This document shows, in pieces, positions 56,012-64,000 of a DNA stretch of 64,000 nucleotides. This DNA comes from Ignavibacteriota bacterium (lineage in GTDB: Bacteria > Bacteroidota > Ignavibacteria > Ignavibacteriales > Melioribacteraceae), in the NCBI GenBank assembly GCA_016708125.1, contig JADJGF010000001.1:766001-830000 (forward strand). The letters are read 5' to 3'. A program made the position numbers and the translations under genes. Under the pieces are notes generated by a model. It did not search any database. It had not been told where the DNA came from and worked only from the letters and a program-made list of their open reading frames with translations. Numbering within the stretch: the first letter of the stretch is position 1; the number at the start of each line of letters is the position of its first letter.

Positions 56012-56868
56012 TATTCTGTTTTACCCCTTAAGTAATTTTCCAACTCAGAAAATGATGGTCTTGTATGTGAGTTTATTGTTCTTCTTCCAACTTCAACCGC
56101 AACAATTGGAGGATTTCCTTTTGCATATGCTATAACACATTCTTTAATTGTTTCAAGATATCTTATTTCGCCTTCAATCATGTGCTCAATATTTGTTGCC
56201 AATGGACCAACAAAACCATAGGATAATAATACTCCCAAAAATGTACCAACAAGCGCTGCGGCAACATGGTGACCAACGGCTTCAGCACCGGCATTAATAC
56301 TACCCATTGTTACAATAATTCCCAAAACTGCGGCAACAATTCCCAATGCCGGAAATGCATCGCCGAGTTTACTCAATAATGCATAAGTGGGATGTGTTTC
56401 GGTTTTGTAAGTTTTAATTTCAATATCCATTAAAGCTTCAACTTCATGTGGAGGAACTCCGCCGGAAAGCATAACTTTTAATGTATCGCATAAAAACGTA
56501 ATTGCAGTTTTATTTTTTAATAATTTTGGATCAGATTTAAATACATCACTTTCACTCGGGTTTTCAATATGTTTTTCAATTGCTAACAAACCATCTCTTT
56601 GAGCTAAAAGGAATAAATCATATAATGCTTTTAGAAGTGATAAATTTTCTGGTTTAGAATGATGTTTATGACTAATTGCTTTAGGAATTGCAGCAACAAT
56701 ATTTTTTATATCATCAATCGATGCAGAAATTAATAAGCTTCCGATTGCGGCTCCGCCAATTGTTACAAATTCCGAAGGCTGAAGCAAAACTAAAAGCTGT
56801 CCGCCCGCCATTGAAAAACCAACAATTAAGCTGGCTATTACAACTATAGCTCCAATAATTATAAACAT
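56011..56868 (-). CDS. motA: flagellar motor protein MotA (E. coli-type), second stator
   Basis: A 285-residue MotA with four membrane helices (~2-22, ~33-50, ~168-192, ~200-220). It has the long E. coli-style form with GGQLLVLLQPSEFVTIGGAAIG, the LGDAFPALGIVAAVLGIIVTMGS helix and the GTFLGVLLSYGFVGPLA helix. Conserved Arg/Glu charges for the rotor fall in the cytoplasmic loop between helices 2 and 3. It is distinct from the shorter MotA at 58.9-59.7 kb. Confidence 0.92.
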   Translation of the reverse strand: MFIIIGAIVVIASLIVGFSMAGGQLLVLLQPSEFVTIGGAAIGSLLISASIDDIKNIVAAIPKAISHKHHSKPENLSLLKALYDLFLLAQRDGLLAIEKHIENPSESDVFKSDPKLLKNKTAITFLCDTLKVMLSGGVPPHEVEALMDIEIKTYKTETHPTYALLSKLGDAFPALGIVAAVLGIIVTMGSINAGAEAVGHHVAAALVGTFLGVLLSYGFVGPLATNIEHMIEGEIRYLETIKECVIAYAKGNPPIVAVEVGRRTINSHTRPSFSELENYLRGKTE

Positions 56869-56877
56869 AATTTTCTA

Positions 56878-57588
56878 TCAATTTTTAGTTATTAAATTTT
56901 GTTTATTACTTTTATTTAGCTCATGCTCTATTTGCTTAATTATCAGTTCTGCAAACATCCAATCAGAAGGTTTTGCAAATTCTTTTTTTGATAAATCATT
57001 TAATAATTCTTTAACAATTAATCTCGAACTTTTTCCGGCAAAATCTATAAGTACATTAACAATATTTTTTAGATTTTTCGGTTCTCTATTCTCAATTGCC
57101 TCAGATAAATTTATTTTGTACTCGCTAAACTTTTCTATAAAATCTAATTCATTTTCGTTTTTTTGCACCAGAACATTTTGATATTCATTTTCGGTTTCAG
57201 TTCCGAAGCATTCAAAATTTAATAATTCATTTACTGTTGCTTTTAGCTGTTTAATATTTATCGGCTTAGCTAAAACTCTATCTGCACCCGCTTCAATTGC
57301 CGCAATTACATTATTTCTTCCGGCATTAGCACTTATAACAATTACCGGAATTTCTTTAATATCATTCAAAACTTTTTTCAGCTGAAGCATTTTAATGCCG
57401 TCAATATTCGGCATCATCAAATCTAAAAAGATTATATCGGGTTTAAATTCTGCAGAATCCTGTAAACCTTCGTAACCATTTGTACTGGTTTTTACGGTAA
57501 ACCCGTATCTTTCTAACAATGTTTTCAGATATTGTAGTATCGAATAATTATCATCAATTATTAATACCTTAACATTATTTTTTGTCAT
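56878..57588 (-). CDS. response regulator with C-terminal Hpt-like helical domain
   Basis: A 236-residue protein. The REC domain (1-~125) has IDDNYS, the Asp in IIFLDLMMPNIDG, VISANAG and Lys in RVLAKPINI. The C-terminal ~90 residues are helical (IVNVLIDFAGKSSRLIVKELLNDL) and could be a degenerate Hpt module, but a clear phospho-His is not seen. Its start overlaps the csrA end by 14 bases. Part of the motility-regulating group. Confidence 0.85.
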   Translation of the reverse strand: MTKNNVKVLIIDDNYSILQYLKTLLERYGFTVKTSTNGYEGLQDSAEFKPDIIFLDLMMPNIDGIKMLQLKKVLNDIKEIPVIVISANAGRNNVIAAIEAGADRVLAKPINIKQLKATVNELLNFECFGTETENEYQNVLVQKNENELDFIEKFSEYKINLSEAIENREPKNLKNIVNVLIDFAGKSSRLIVKELLNDLSKKEFAKPSDWMFAELIIKQIEHELNKSNKQNLITKN

Positions 57589-57829
57589 CTTTTTTAATTT
57601 TGTTAATCTTTAATGATTTCAAATTTTCCGGCAATTCTTTATTTAATTTAGCAGTCGAATTTTTATTGTTCTCAATTATCTGCTGATATATTTCTTCTCT
57701 AAAAATTGTTATATCTTTTTCGGCTTCAATTCCAATTTTAACATGATTATCGGAAATTGAGATAATATTTAAAACAATATTGTTTCCAATTCTAATTTTC
57801 TGATTTTCTTTTCTCGTAAGTATTAACAT
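57575..57829 (-). CDS. csrA: carbon storage regulator CsrA
   Basis: An 84-residue CsrA, longer than the usual ~60-70. The conserved start MLILTRKENQKIRIGNNIVLNII and EAEKDITIFREEIYQQI identify it. The extra C-terminal ~30 residues are Lys/Leu-rich (NSTAKLNKELPENLKSLKINKIKKDDKK). It binds GGA-containing leaders of mRNAs to control translation. fliW is 10 bases upstream; FliW sequesters CsrA during flagellum assembly. Confidence 0.93.
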   Translation of the reverse strand: MLILTRKENQKIRIGNNIVLNIISISDNHVKIGIEAEKDITIFREEIYQQIIENNKNSTAKLNKELPENLKSLKINKIKKDDKK

Positions 57830-57839
57830 TTTACAATTC

Positions 57840-58223
57840 TCAATTATTTACAAAAAGTGGATAGTCCAAAGGTAATTCTTCGTTTTCTGATATTTTTTGA
57901 AATCCTATTTTTTCATTGTGATCAATAAACACGGGTGCTTTAAGATTTATTGTAATATTTTCCGGCTGCTTATCTAATCTTACAATTCCATATGGTTCAA
58001 AATTATTCTCTTTGCTAAATTCCTCTTGAAGTAATTCAATTGGAAATAATGGAAAAATAATTTCCGGCTGATCAACAGAAGTAAGCCAAGAAAAAAAACT
58101 GTCTTTTTCGTTAATCAATATAAAGTTTTTCAATTCTTCAAATCCAAGAATACCTTCTTTGAATTTTAATATTGAATCTTCCTTATATTCTATTTCACCA
58201 AATTGTTTGTTTTGAATCTTCAT
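57840..58223 (-). CDS. fliW: flagellar assembly factor FliW
   Basis: A 127-residue FliW: FKEGILGFEELKNFILI (typical 'f..GlpGFe.l..f.L'), LTSVDQPEIIFPLFP and the later EPYGIVRLDKQPENITINLKAPVFIDH. It binds flagellin and CsrA, linking flagellin supply to translation. It lies directly upstream of csrA (10 bases), the standard partnership. Confidence 0.93.
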   Translation of the reverse strand: MKIQNKQFGEIEYKEDSILKFKEGILGFEELKNFILINEKDSFFSWLTSVDQPEIIFPLFPIELLQEEFSKENNFEPYGIVRLDKQPENITINLKAPVFIDHNEKIGFQKISENEELPLDYPLFVNN

Positions 58224-58234
58224 ATTCTTTTCTC

Positions 58235-59050
58235 TTATTTGTTTAAAATTACTATGTCAACTCTTCTATTTAGGCTTCTTGATTCCGGAGTATCATTTGC
58301 GGCAACCGGTTTAAATTCAGAATTTCCAACAACAGAAACTCTTTCTTGATTTAGCCCTTGCTCATGCATTAAGTAATACGCCGTATTAGTTGCTCTTTCC
58401 ATTGATAAATGCCAGTTAGATGGAAACTCGGCTGTTTCAATTGGAATATTATCCGTGTGACCTTCAATTCTTATATCGTTTGGTAAAGTTTTTAACAATT
58501 GCGCCATTTTATTCAATATTGGATGTGATTCTTCGGATAATTTAGCTTCTCCGGATTCAAACAAAATATTATCTAAAATGCTGATTACAATTCCTCTTTC
58601 GTTTTCCATAATTTTGATATTATTTGAATACTCGTATTCATTAATAAAATTTTGTATTGAACTTTTAAGAGTTTCTTTCCCGTCACTTATATCTAAATAA
58701 TCAGATTTATATTCCGGATCGGCAAAATATTCGTTGCCAAAATAATTACCCATATTCTCCATCATTTTTTCATACTTAGAAACATCAACGTTTGAAATTG
58801 CATATAGAATAATAAATAACCCAAGCAGCAAGGTAATTAAATCTGCATAAGTTAAAAGATATCTTTCGGGATTTGATTCTTCAAATAATTCCGAATCATC
58901 ATCTTCTATCTTACGCCTATTGATCCTTGTTCTTTTTGAGGTAATAAGCTCATTAGCCGTGATTTTACTATCGATGGGATTTCCCCACTTTGTATAGCCA
59001 TCACTCCTTCTAATGAAAGTTCCATCATATGTTTTTCGTCTAAGTGACAT
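58235..59050 (-). CDS. motB: flagellar motor protein MotB (first stator)
   Basis: A 271-residue frame. The membrane helix carries Asp70 in LLTYADLITLLLGLFIILYAI, and an OmpA-like domain follows (IEGHTDNIPIE, ATNTAYYLM, NRRVDIVIL). The N-terminal ~46 residues overlap the 3' end of motA in another frame (58906-59050). Usual MotB proteins have this Asp near residue 22-32, so the true start may lie near residue 46-48, where no ATG, GTG or TTG exists. The ATG at 59050 has no clear ribosome binding site. The function is confident, the start is not. Confidence 0.88.
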   Translation of the reverse strand: MSLRRKTYDGTFIRRSDGYTKWGNPIDSKITANELITSKRTRINRRKIEDDDSELFEESNPERYLLTYADLITLLLGLFIILYAISNVDVSKYEKMMENMGNYFGNEYFADPEYKSDYLDISDGKETLKSSIQNFINEYEYSNNIKIMENERGIVISILDNILFESGEAKLSEESHPILNKMAQLLKTLPNDIRIEGHTDNIPIETAEFPSNWHLSMERATNTAYYLMHEQGLNQERVSVVGNSEFKPVAANDTPESRSLNRRVDIVILNK

Positions 59051-59685
59051 TGTTTTAATTTATCTGCTATTGGTAACCAAATTAAATTTGCGCTGAGTAT
59101 TCCCCACAATGTTGCAATAAACGCAGTTGCAATATTATGAATTAAAGTGTTTGGGTCTTTTCCGGCATTGGCTAAAGTCATAATTAATCCCATTACGGTT
59201 CCAATAATTCCCATTGTAGGAGCATAACCTCCCATTTTGCTGAACATTGAAATATTTTGATTATGTCTATTTGCCATTGCTCTAATTTCACCGTATGCAA
59301 TTAATTCTAATTGTTCAATATCCGTACCATCCATTACAAAGTGCATCATTTTTTTTGGAAACGGGTACATTAATTTGCTTATATGATTTTGAATTGCAAG
59401 AATTCCTTCTTGTCTGCTTTTTACCGCAACATTTACAAAACCATCAATTAATTGTTTAATATCGTACTTTGGTGGAAAATAAGCCATTCTTATTAACATA
59501 AATATTTTTTTGAACTTATCAATTCCAACACCGATTATTGTTGCTGAAAAAGTTCCGCCAAAAACAATAAGCATTGCAGGCAATAAAAACAATGCGTTAA
59601 AAGAGCCGCCTTCTAAAAGAAATGCGCCAAATATTGAAACAAATCCTAAAAGTAAACCGTAAAGACTTCCGCTTTTTCTGAACAT
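58906..59685 (-). CDS. motA: flagellar motor protein MotA (first stator, PomA/MotP-like)
   Basis: A 259-residue MotA of the shorter PomA/MotP-like form. It begins with a membrane helix (SGSLYGLLLGFVSIFGAFLLEGG), then ILVFGGTFSATIIG-like helix 2, a cytoplasmic loop with KSRQEGILAIQNHI, and helices 3/4 with MGIIGTVMGLIMTLAN and ATAFIATLWGILSANLIWLPIA. Its ending (EGVMAIQSGEIPSIVKSRLMSLLPQ) is a normal MotA C-terminus, so the gene itself is intact. It follows flgL by zero or one base. Confidence 0.92.
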   Translation of the reverse strand: MFRKSGSLYGLLLGFVSIFGAFLLEGGSFNALFLLPAMLIVFGGTFSATIIGVGIDKFKKIFMLIRMAYFPPKYDIKQLIDGFVNVAVKSRQEGILAIQNHISKLMYPFPKKMMHFVMDGTDIEQLELIAYGEIRAMANRHNQNISMFSKMGGYAPTMGIIGTVMGLIMTLANAGKDPNTLIHNIATAFIATLWGILSANLIWLPIADKLKQCHLDEKHMMELSLEGVMAIQSGEIPSIVKSRLMSLLPQKEQGSIGVR

Positions 59686-60932
59686 TACATGTAATCCAGT
59701 AATGATTTGGGTAATATCATTGAGGAAATTTTATAACTTACATCCAATGCATATTGCGAATTTTCTAAATCCAGCAAAGCTCTTGCAACATCCACATCTT
59801 TTTCAACCGATAATAATTCTGTAAGTTCAATTTCTTTATTTAATAAAATTTCTTGTGTATCAGATAGTTTATTGGAAATTCCGCCGGCTTCCGAAAGTTT
59901 ATTTAATATATGCTGATTAAAATCCGTTACTAATTGCTGCTGTTCTTGGGTTGGTTTTTCACCGGCTAATAATTTTTGTTTTATCTGAATCAATGTATTA
60001 AAGATATCTGCTTTTTGATTTAGTGAATTGCTTAAATCTGCCGGCGAGCTTTGTTCGGTTAATGAATTTAGATCTAATACAACATCAATTTTATTAGCAG
60101 TATTCTGAATTTTAACTTCTCCGAAAGTATCACCATTTATTGATTCAAATTCTCCGGTTGCGGCATTAAATGAAATATCCGAAACTGTTTCTGTAGAAAC
60201 AACATTTGAATCACTATCTACAACACTGTAATTCAGATCATAAGTATTTGCAGAAGTTGATGTGTATGTTAAATTTAAAGTATATTCATTTCCTTCGGCA
60301 TCATAAATTTTACTTGAAGATGATTGATCAACTCCAATTCCGGCAGTTGAATCCAAATTTCCATTTTGCTTTACAACGCTTAAAAATAAATCCTTTCCGG
60401 AAATATTAAATTTTTGTGTTATACTTGAAGCAATTTTTACAACTCTATCTCCGCCTATGTGACTATTATTTGTAACAATATTATTTGCTTTATCATAGTA
60501 AAATGGCTTTGAGCTATTCTCGGTTCCGCTAAAATTATATTGCCCGTTAAATTCACTGTTTGCCAAATCGACTAATATTTCAATTGCCGAATCGATGCCG
60601 GTTGCAAATGAATCAAGTTCATCAGTAACAATTGCAGAATTTAGTTTGGTTAGTTCAATCATAGTATTTTGAACAGTCGTCTGCATATTTTCCATTGATA
60701 ATATTGCATCATCAACCATTGATAAACCATAGTTTATATTGCTTTTGTAAGTTTCAATATTACTTAGCTGATTTTGAATTCTCATAATTCTTGAATTGCT
60801 GAGCGGATTATCAGAAGGTTTATTAACCTTACTTTGCGTAGTTAATTGATATTGAATTTCGGCAAGTGTGCTTTTATTCTTGCTTACATTTTTCATAAAA
60901 TTTGTTTGAAGTAACGTATCCGGAACTCTCAT
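59685..60932 (-). CDS. flgL: flagellar hook-associated protein 3 (hook-filament junction)
   Basis: A 415-residue FlgL. The conserved N-terminus (MRVPDTLLQTNFMKNVSKNKSTLAEIQYQLTTQSKVNKPSDNPLSNSRI core) and C-terminus (LLSVEKDVDVARALLDLENSQYALDVSYKISSM) are those of flagellin-like proteins that pack as coiled coils. The middle (~190-320) is a variable, Ser/Asp-rich surface domain. It joins hook to filament. It follows flgK by 2 bases. Confidence 0.93.
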   Translation of the reverse strand: MRVPDTLLQTNFMKNVSKNKSTLAEIQYQLTTQSKVNKPSDNPLSNSRIMRIQNQLSNIETYKSNINYGLSMVDDAILSMENMQTTVQNTMIELTKLNSAIVTDELDSFATGIDSAIEILVDLANSEFNGQYNFSGTENSSKPFYYDKANNIVTNNSHIGGDRVVKIASSITQKFNISGKDLFLSVVKQNGNLDSTAGIGVDQSSSSKIYDAEGNEYTLNLTYTSTSANTYDLNYSVVDSDSNVVSTETVSDISFNAATGEFESINGDTFGEVKIQNTANKIDVVLDLNSLTEQSSPADLSNSLNQKADIFNTLIQIKQKLLAGEKPTQEQQQLVTDFNQHILNKLSEAGGISNKLSDTQEILLNKEIELTELLSVEKDVDVARALLDLENSQYALDVSYKISSMILPKSLLDYM

Positions 60933-60934
60933 AA

Positions 60935-62293
60935 TTATACCAAGTTTATTAGTGTTTCTAATAATTCATCTGCAACATTTATTAATTTTGCCGCCGCATC
61001 ATATGATCTTTGATACTGCATAACATTTACCATTTCCTCATCGGTAGAAACTCCGGAATATTCTGCTCTTTGGTTTTGCAGCTGATTTAAAACCAAAGAA
61101 TATGATTCTGCATTTTGCTCTTGTAAATTTATTTCATTTGCAATTCCGCTTATTAACTCTGAGTACATTACCGAAAGTGTATTTCCATCGAGAACTTCAG
61201 AGTTTTGTAATTCAGCCATCATCAAAGCAATTTTGTTATCGCCGTTTATTCCATCGCCGCTTGCTGCAATATTATCGCTATCTTTTAAAATTTCTTCATT
61301 TATATAAAGTACGCCATTTTCAAAATTTGTAAAAAATTCAACATCGGTTTTAGCGGGATCAGTAATCGTAAATCCTTGCTTGTGAACAATATTTACGTTC
61401 TCCATTAATGTTGTTGTAAGAATATTTAGTTTGTTCAATTGATCCGGCAATTCTTCATTAAAAATATTTAACAATCCATTTAACTCACCGCCTTGCAAAG
61501 TTGCCGAAGCTGATTTTTCCTCATTCATTAAAGAAATTGTTTCTCCATCTTGAACAAGATCAAACGTAACATGATGCAAACCATCTACGGCAAACATTCC
61601 GCCAATTGAAACATTTGCAACATTATTTTTATCATAATATACATTTATGCTAGCATACTGACTTAATTCATCAATTAATGATTCTCGTTTATCAATTAAA
61701 TCATTTGCATAATGATCAACAACGGAAGCCTCATAAATTTGTTTATTTGTTATATGAATTTGTTCAACGATTCCATTTATTGTATCAACCATTGCACCGG
61801 CTTCGTTTTTAACATCAGCTTTGGTTTGACTAATTCCCTTATGAATACTTTCAATTTTTTCAGAAAGTGTTTGGGCAGTTTGGACTACACTTGTTCTAAG
61901 TGAAGACGACAAAGGATCAACCGCAAGTTCATCCCAAGAATTAAAAAATGAATTTATTAAATTCGAAAGTCCATATTCCGAAGGTTCCGAAAACATACTT
62001 TCAACTTGCTTCAGCATTGATGATCTTTTATTGGCATCATAATAATTTTGATTGTTTGCTCTAATTTGAGTATCGGTAACTTGATTTCTTATTCGCAAAA
62101 CCTCATCAACCGCAACACCGGTTCCAAAAGAAAATACAGCTCTGTGATCCGGAGGTGTTGCCCCGAACATTACTACTTGTCTACTGTAAGCCGGGTTATT
62201 AGCATTTGCTAAATTTGTAGAAGTTACAGACAATGCCTGCTGATGAGCGAACAAACTGGATTTTGCAATCCCGAAAATACTGTTTAGTGCCAT
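60935..62293 (-). CDS. flgK: flagellar hook-associated protein 1
   Basis: A 452-residue FlgK. It opens with SIFGIAKSSLFAHQQALSVTSTNLANANNPAYSRQ (ANxNxPxYSRQ motif) and ends with STDEEMVNVMQYQRSYDAAAKLINVADELLETLINLV, the standard FlgK terminal helices. The variable middle domain is shorter than in enterobacteria. It is placed between flgN and flgL and is the first hook-filament junction zone. Confidence 0.95.
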   Translation of the reverse strand: MALNSIFGIAKSSLFAHQQALSVTSTNLANANNPAYSRQVVMFGATPPDHRAVFSFGTGVAVDEVLRIRNQVTDTQIRANNQNYYDANKRSSMLKQVESMFSEPSEYGLSNLINSFFNSWDELAVDPLSSSLRTSVVQTAQTLSEKIESIHKGISQTKADVKNEAGAMVDTINGIVEQIHITNKQIYEASVVDHYANDLIDKRESLIDELSQYASINVYYDKNNVANVSIGGMFAVDGLHHVTFDLVQDGETISLMNEEKSASATLQGGELNGLLNIFNEELPDQLNKLNILTTTLMENVNIVHKQGFTITDPAKTDVEFFTNFENGVLYINEEILKDSDNIAASGDGINGDNKIALMMAELQNSEVLDGNTLSVMYSELISGIANEINLQEQNAESYSLVLNQLQNQRAEYSGVSTDEEMVNVMQYQRSYDAAAKLINVADELLETLINLV

Positions 62294-62294
62294 T

Positions 62295-62750
62295 TCATCC
62301 TTTCCTATCTACAATAGCTCTATTCTTTGAATTTAGTACAGCCGTAATTGTTTCGTTTATTAAACTTCTGGATTGCTGAATAAGAATTAAGTTTTGTTGA
62401 TTTATTTTTTGTATTTCTTTAATTGTTTTTTTAATACTTATTTCAAGCGAAGAAATAATTTTAAATAAATTACTGTCTATTTTATTTTTAATATTCTCGA
62501 GTAATACTTCAAGTTTATATCTCGCATTAGTAATATTAAACTCTGTAAATATTTCTTCCATTAATTTCAGTCGAGTTTCTTCAGTTAGTTGAATTGATAA
62601 AAGTAATTTTTCCTCTTTAGATACGGATTCTTTTATATTTTCATTTCTGCAATTAACCAAAGCAATTTGTTTTTCAAGCACGGACTGTAATAATTTTTCT
62701 AGATTTATATTTTGCTTTTCCAATACTGCAATCAATTTTTCAATGTTCAT
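62295..62750 (-). CDS. flgN: flagellar export chaperone FlgN
   Basis: A 151-residue helical protein with Glu/Leu/Lys-rich heptads (IEKLIAVLEKQNINLEKLLQSVLEKQIALVN), typical of FlgN. Sequence alone is weakly diagnostic, but it sits between flgJ and flgK (gaps of 3 and 1 bases), the usual flgN place. It would keep FlgK and FlgL unfolded for export. Confidence 0.82.
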   Translation of the reverse strand: MNIEKLIAVLEKQNINLEKLLQSVLEKQIALVNCRNENIKESVSKEEKLLLSIQLTEETRLKLMEEIFTEFNITNARYKLEVLLENIKNKIDSNLFKIISSLEISIKKTIKEIQKINQQNLILIQQSRSLINETITAVLNSKNRAIVDRKG

Positions 62751-62753
62751 TTT

Positions 62754-63563
62754 TTATTCCAATATATTTATATAGTTGTTAACTCGTGCAATATAATTTT
62801 GAGTTTCCTTAAATGGAGGAACACCATCATATTTATTAACGTTGCCCGGGCCCGCATTATATGCCGCTAACGCAAGTGTTGTATCTCCATTATATTGTTT
62901 TAATAATTTCGATAAATATTTAACTCCGCCGTGAATATTATCTTTCGGATCAAAGGGATTTAAAACGCCCATATCTGTCGCCGTTGAATCCATTAACTGC
63001 ATTAACCCTTTTGCATCAGCTTTTGATTTTGCATTAGCGTTACCTGCTGATTCTGTAAGTATTATCGACTTAATTAATTTTTTATCTACATCATATTTAT
63101 TAGATGCTTCCGCAATAATCGGTTCAAATTTTTCTAATCTTTTTAATGCACTATTACTTGGAGTAGTTTTTTCAATATTCTTTATAGCTTCGGTAACTTT
63201 ACTATCAACAGCATTTACATTAGGTTTCGAAATATTTTTTTTATTCACAGCATTCAGATTTTCACCGGTCATACTTTTATATATTTTATCTGCAATTCCC
63301 ATTCCCTTTGTGTTGGAAATATGTTTTGCCATTTCTGTTTCAAACAAAACATCTAATACATCGCCGCCATAATTTTCATTTCCAAATAAGCCATCTGTCG
63401 TTTTTGTCATACTCTTTATCATCATTGCAGTAAGCATACTTTCAAAATCTTTTGAAGCTTGTGCTAATTTTGTTTTCTCTTCTTTTGAATATCTTTCATC
63501 TGCAATTTTACCTTGCTTAATGTGGGATTCCGGTTTCGTTATTTTTAATTCTAAATAATTCAT
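62754..63563 (-). CDS. flgJ: FlgJ-like rod-binding protein with lytic transglycosylase domain
   Basis: A 269-residue protein. Residues ~30-100 form the rod-binding FlgJ domain (ASKDFESMLTAMMIKSM, GGDVLDVLFETEMAKHIS). Residues ~150-269 form an SLT domain with catalytic Glu171 in IILTESAGNANAKSKADAKGLMQL and the ending AYNAGPGNVNKYDG...NYIARVNNYINI. In E. coli-type FlgJ the muramidase part is a glucosaminidase; here a transglycosylase cuts the wall for the rod. It lies one base from flgI. Confidence 0.92.
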   Translation of the reverse strand: MNYLELKITKPESHIKQGKIADERYSKEEKTKLAQASKDFESMLTAMMIKSMTKTTDGLFGNENYGGDVLDVLFETEMAKHISNTKGMGIADKIYKSMTGENLNAVNKKNISKPNVNAVDSKVTEAIKNIEKTTPSNSALKRLEKFEPIIAEASNKYDVDKKLIKSIILTESAGNANAKSKADAKGLMQLMDSTATDMGVLNPFDPKDNIHGGVKYLSKLLKQYNGDTTLALAAYNAGPGNVNKYDGVPPFKETQNYIARVNNYINILE

Positions 63564-63564
63564 T

Positions 63565-64000
63565 TTACATTATCACTAATTCTGCAGTTAGCGCGCCGGC
63601 TTCTTTCAATGCTTGAAATATTGCTATAATATCTCTTGGTGAAACCTTTAATGAATTTAACGCAGCAGCAACTTCCTGAGCATTTGATGCACCATCAATT
63701 GTATAAGTGCTTGTTTCATTTTCATTCTCTTTAACATCCGGAACTTGATTATTAAATAACATCGTATTTCCCTGTGAAAATGGTGAAGGCTGAGATATTA
63801 AAGGAAATGATTTTATAGTAATATTTAAACTTCCGTGAGAAATTGAAACCGGTGCAATTCTTACATTTGTGCCGGAAATTACAGTACCTGTTCTTTCATT
63901 CAATACAACTTTTGCTATTACATCTTTTTGCACATTTATTAATTCAACTCTTGAAAGAAAATCAGATATATTATTTTCACCGGTTGGTATTGCTAAAGAT
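63565..64000 (-). CDS. flgI: flagellar P-ring protein, C-terminal part (5' end outside window)
   Basis: The C-terminal ~145 residues of FlgI. The frame is open to base 64000 (reading SLAIPTGENNISDFLSRVELINVQKDV with no start needed), so the gene begins beyond the edge. Diagnostic: AKVVLNERTGTVISGTNVRIAPVSISHGSL, then NAQEVAAALNSLKVSPRDIIAIFQALKEAGALTAELVIM core. It forms the periplasmic P ring around the rod. The P ring indicates a Gram-negative-type envelope. Confidence 0.93.
   Translation of the reverse strand, partial: SLAIPTGENNISDFLSRVELINVQKDVIAKVVLNERTGTVISGTNVRIAPVSISHGSLNITIKSFPLISQPSPFSQGNTMLFNNQVPDVKENENETSTYTIDGASNAQEVAAALNSLKVSPRDIIAIFQALKEAGALTAELVIM

Overview
The window is strongly AT-rich bacterial chromosome, densely packed with genes on both strands. 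A type IX secretion C-terminal sorting domain (motif YQNYPNPFNPTT), an outer-membrane beta-barrel TonB-type receptor, lipoproteins, two S46 dipeptidyl-peptidases, menaquinone genes and flagellar genes together point to the Bacteroidota/Chlorobiota/Ignavibacteriota group. A flagellated member of the Ignavibacteria is the best guess. That placement is an inference from gene content, because no rRNA gene lies in the window. I saw no tRNA, rRNA, CRISPR array or prophage.

Layout. 1-9.1 kb: end of a TonB-dependent receptor, two lipoproteins, a thiolase, a large secreted M23-like/T9SS protein with a coupled secreted partner, a MORN-repeat protein and a membrane-tethered thioredoxin. 9.2-16.8 kb: a menaquinone block in the order menF-menD-menH-menB-menA-menE on the minus strand, with a DHNA-CoA thioesterase-like gene facing it; menC is absent. 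16.9-22.6 kb: YgjP-like metallopeptidase, MarR regulator, prmA, dacB, a TatD/radical-SAM fusion and purM. 22.8-28.8 kb: heat-shock genes hrcA-grpE-dnaJ, then a small pilus-like set (HhH protein, pilin-like protein, PilM-like protein), then rsmD and coaD. 28.8-34.6 kb: chemoreceptor, secreted TonB-C protein, NagD-like phosphatase, feoAB.

34.6-51.7 kb is a metabolic and peptide-handling region. It holds two S46 dipeptidyl-peptidases around an aldehyde dehydrogenase, a zinc-ribbon reading frame without a normal start codon, a phosphohexomutase, an MNT-HEPN pair, a class V aminotransferase, a RAYT-type transposase, an OPT-family transporter and a subtilisin-like protease. 51.8-64 kb is a minus-strand signalling and motility cluster: hybrid-less histidine kinase, response regulators, two distinct motAB stator pairs, csrA-fliW, flgL-flgK-flgN, a FlgJ with a lytic transglycosylase domain, and the 3' part of flgI.

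The points most worth a second look are: a 78-bp REP-like element sitting in frame inside a T9SS sorting domain; a RAYT gene that carries a perfect 28-bp palindrome inside its own coding sequence; the TatD-radical SAM fusion; the motA/motB junction, where the reading frames overlap by 145 bp or motB uses a non-AUG start; the isolated three-gene pilus-like locus; and the start-less zinc-ribbon gene. I did not find a clear-cut undescribed multi-gene system.
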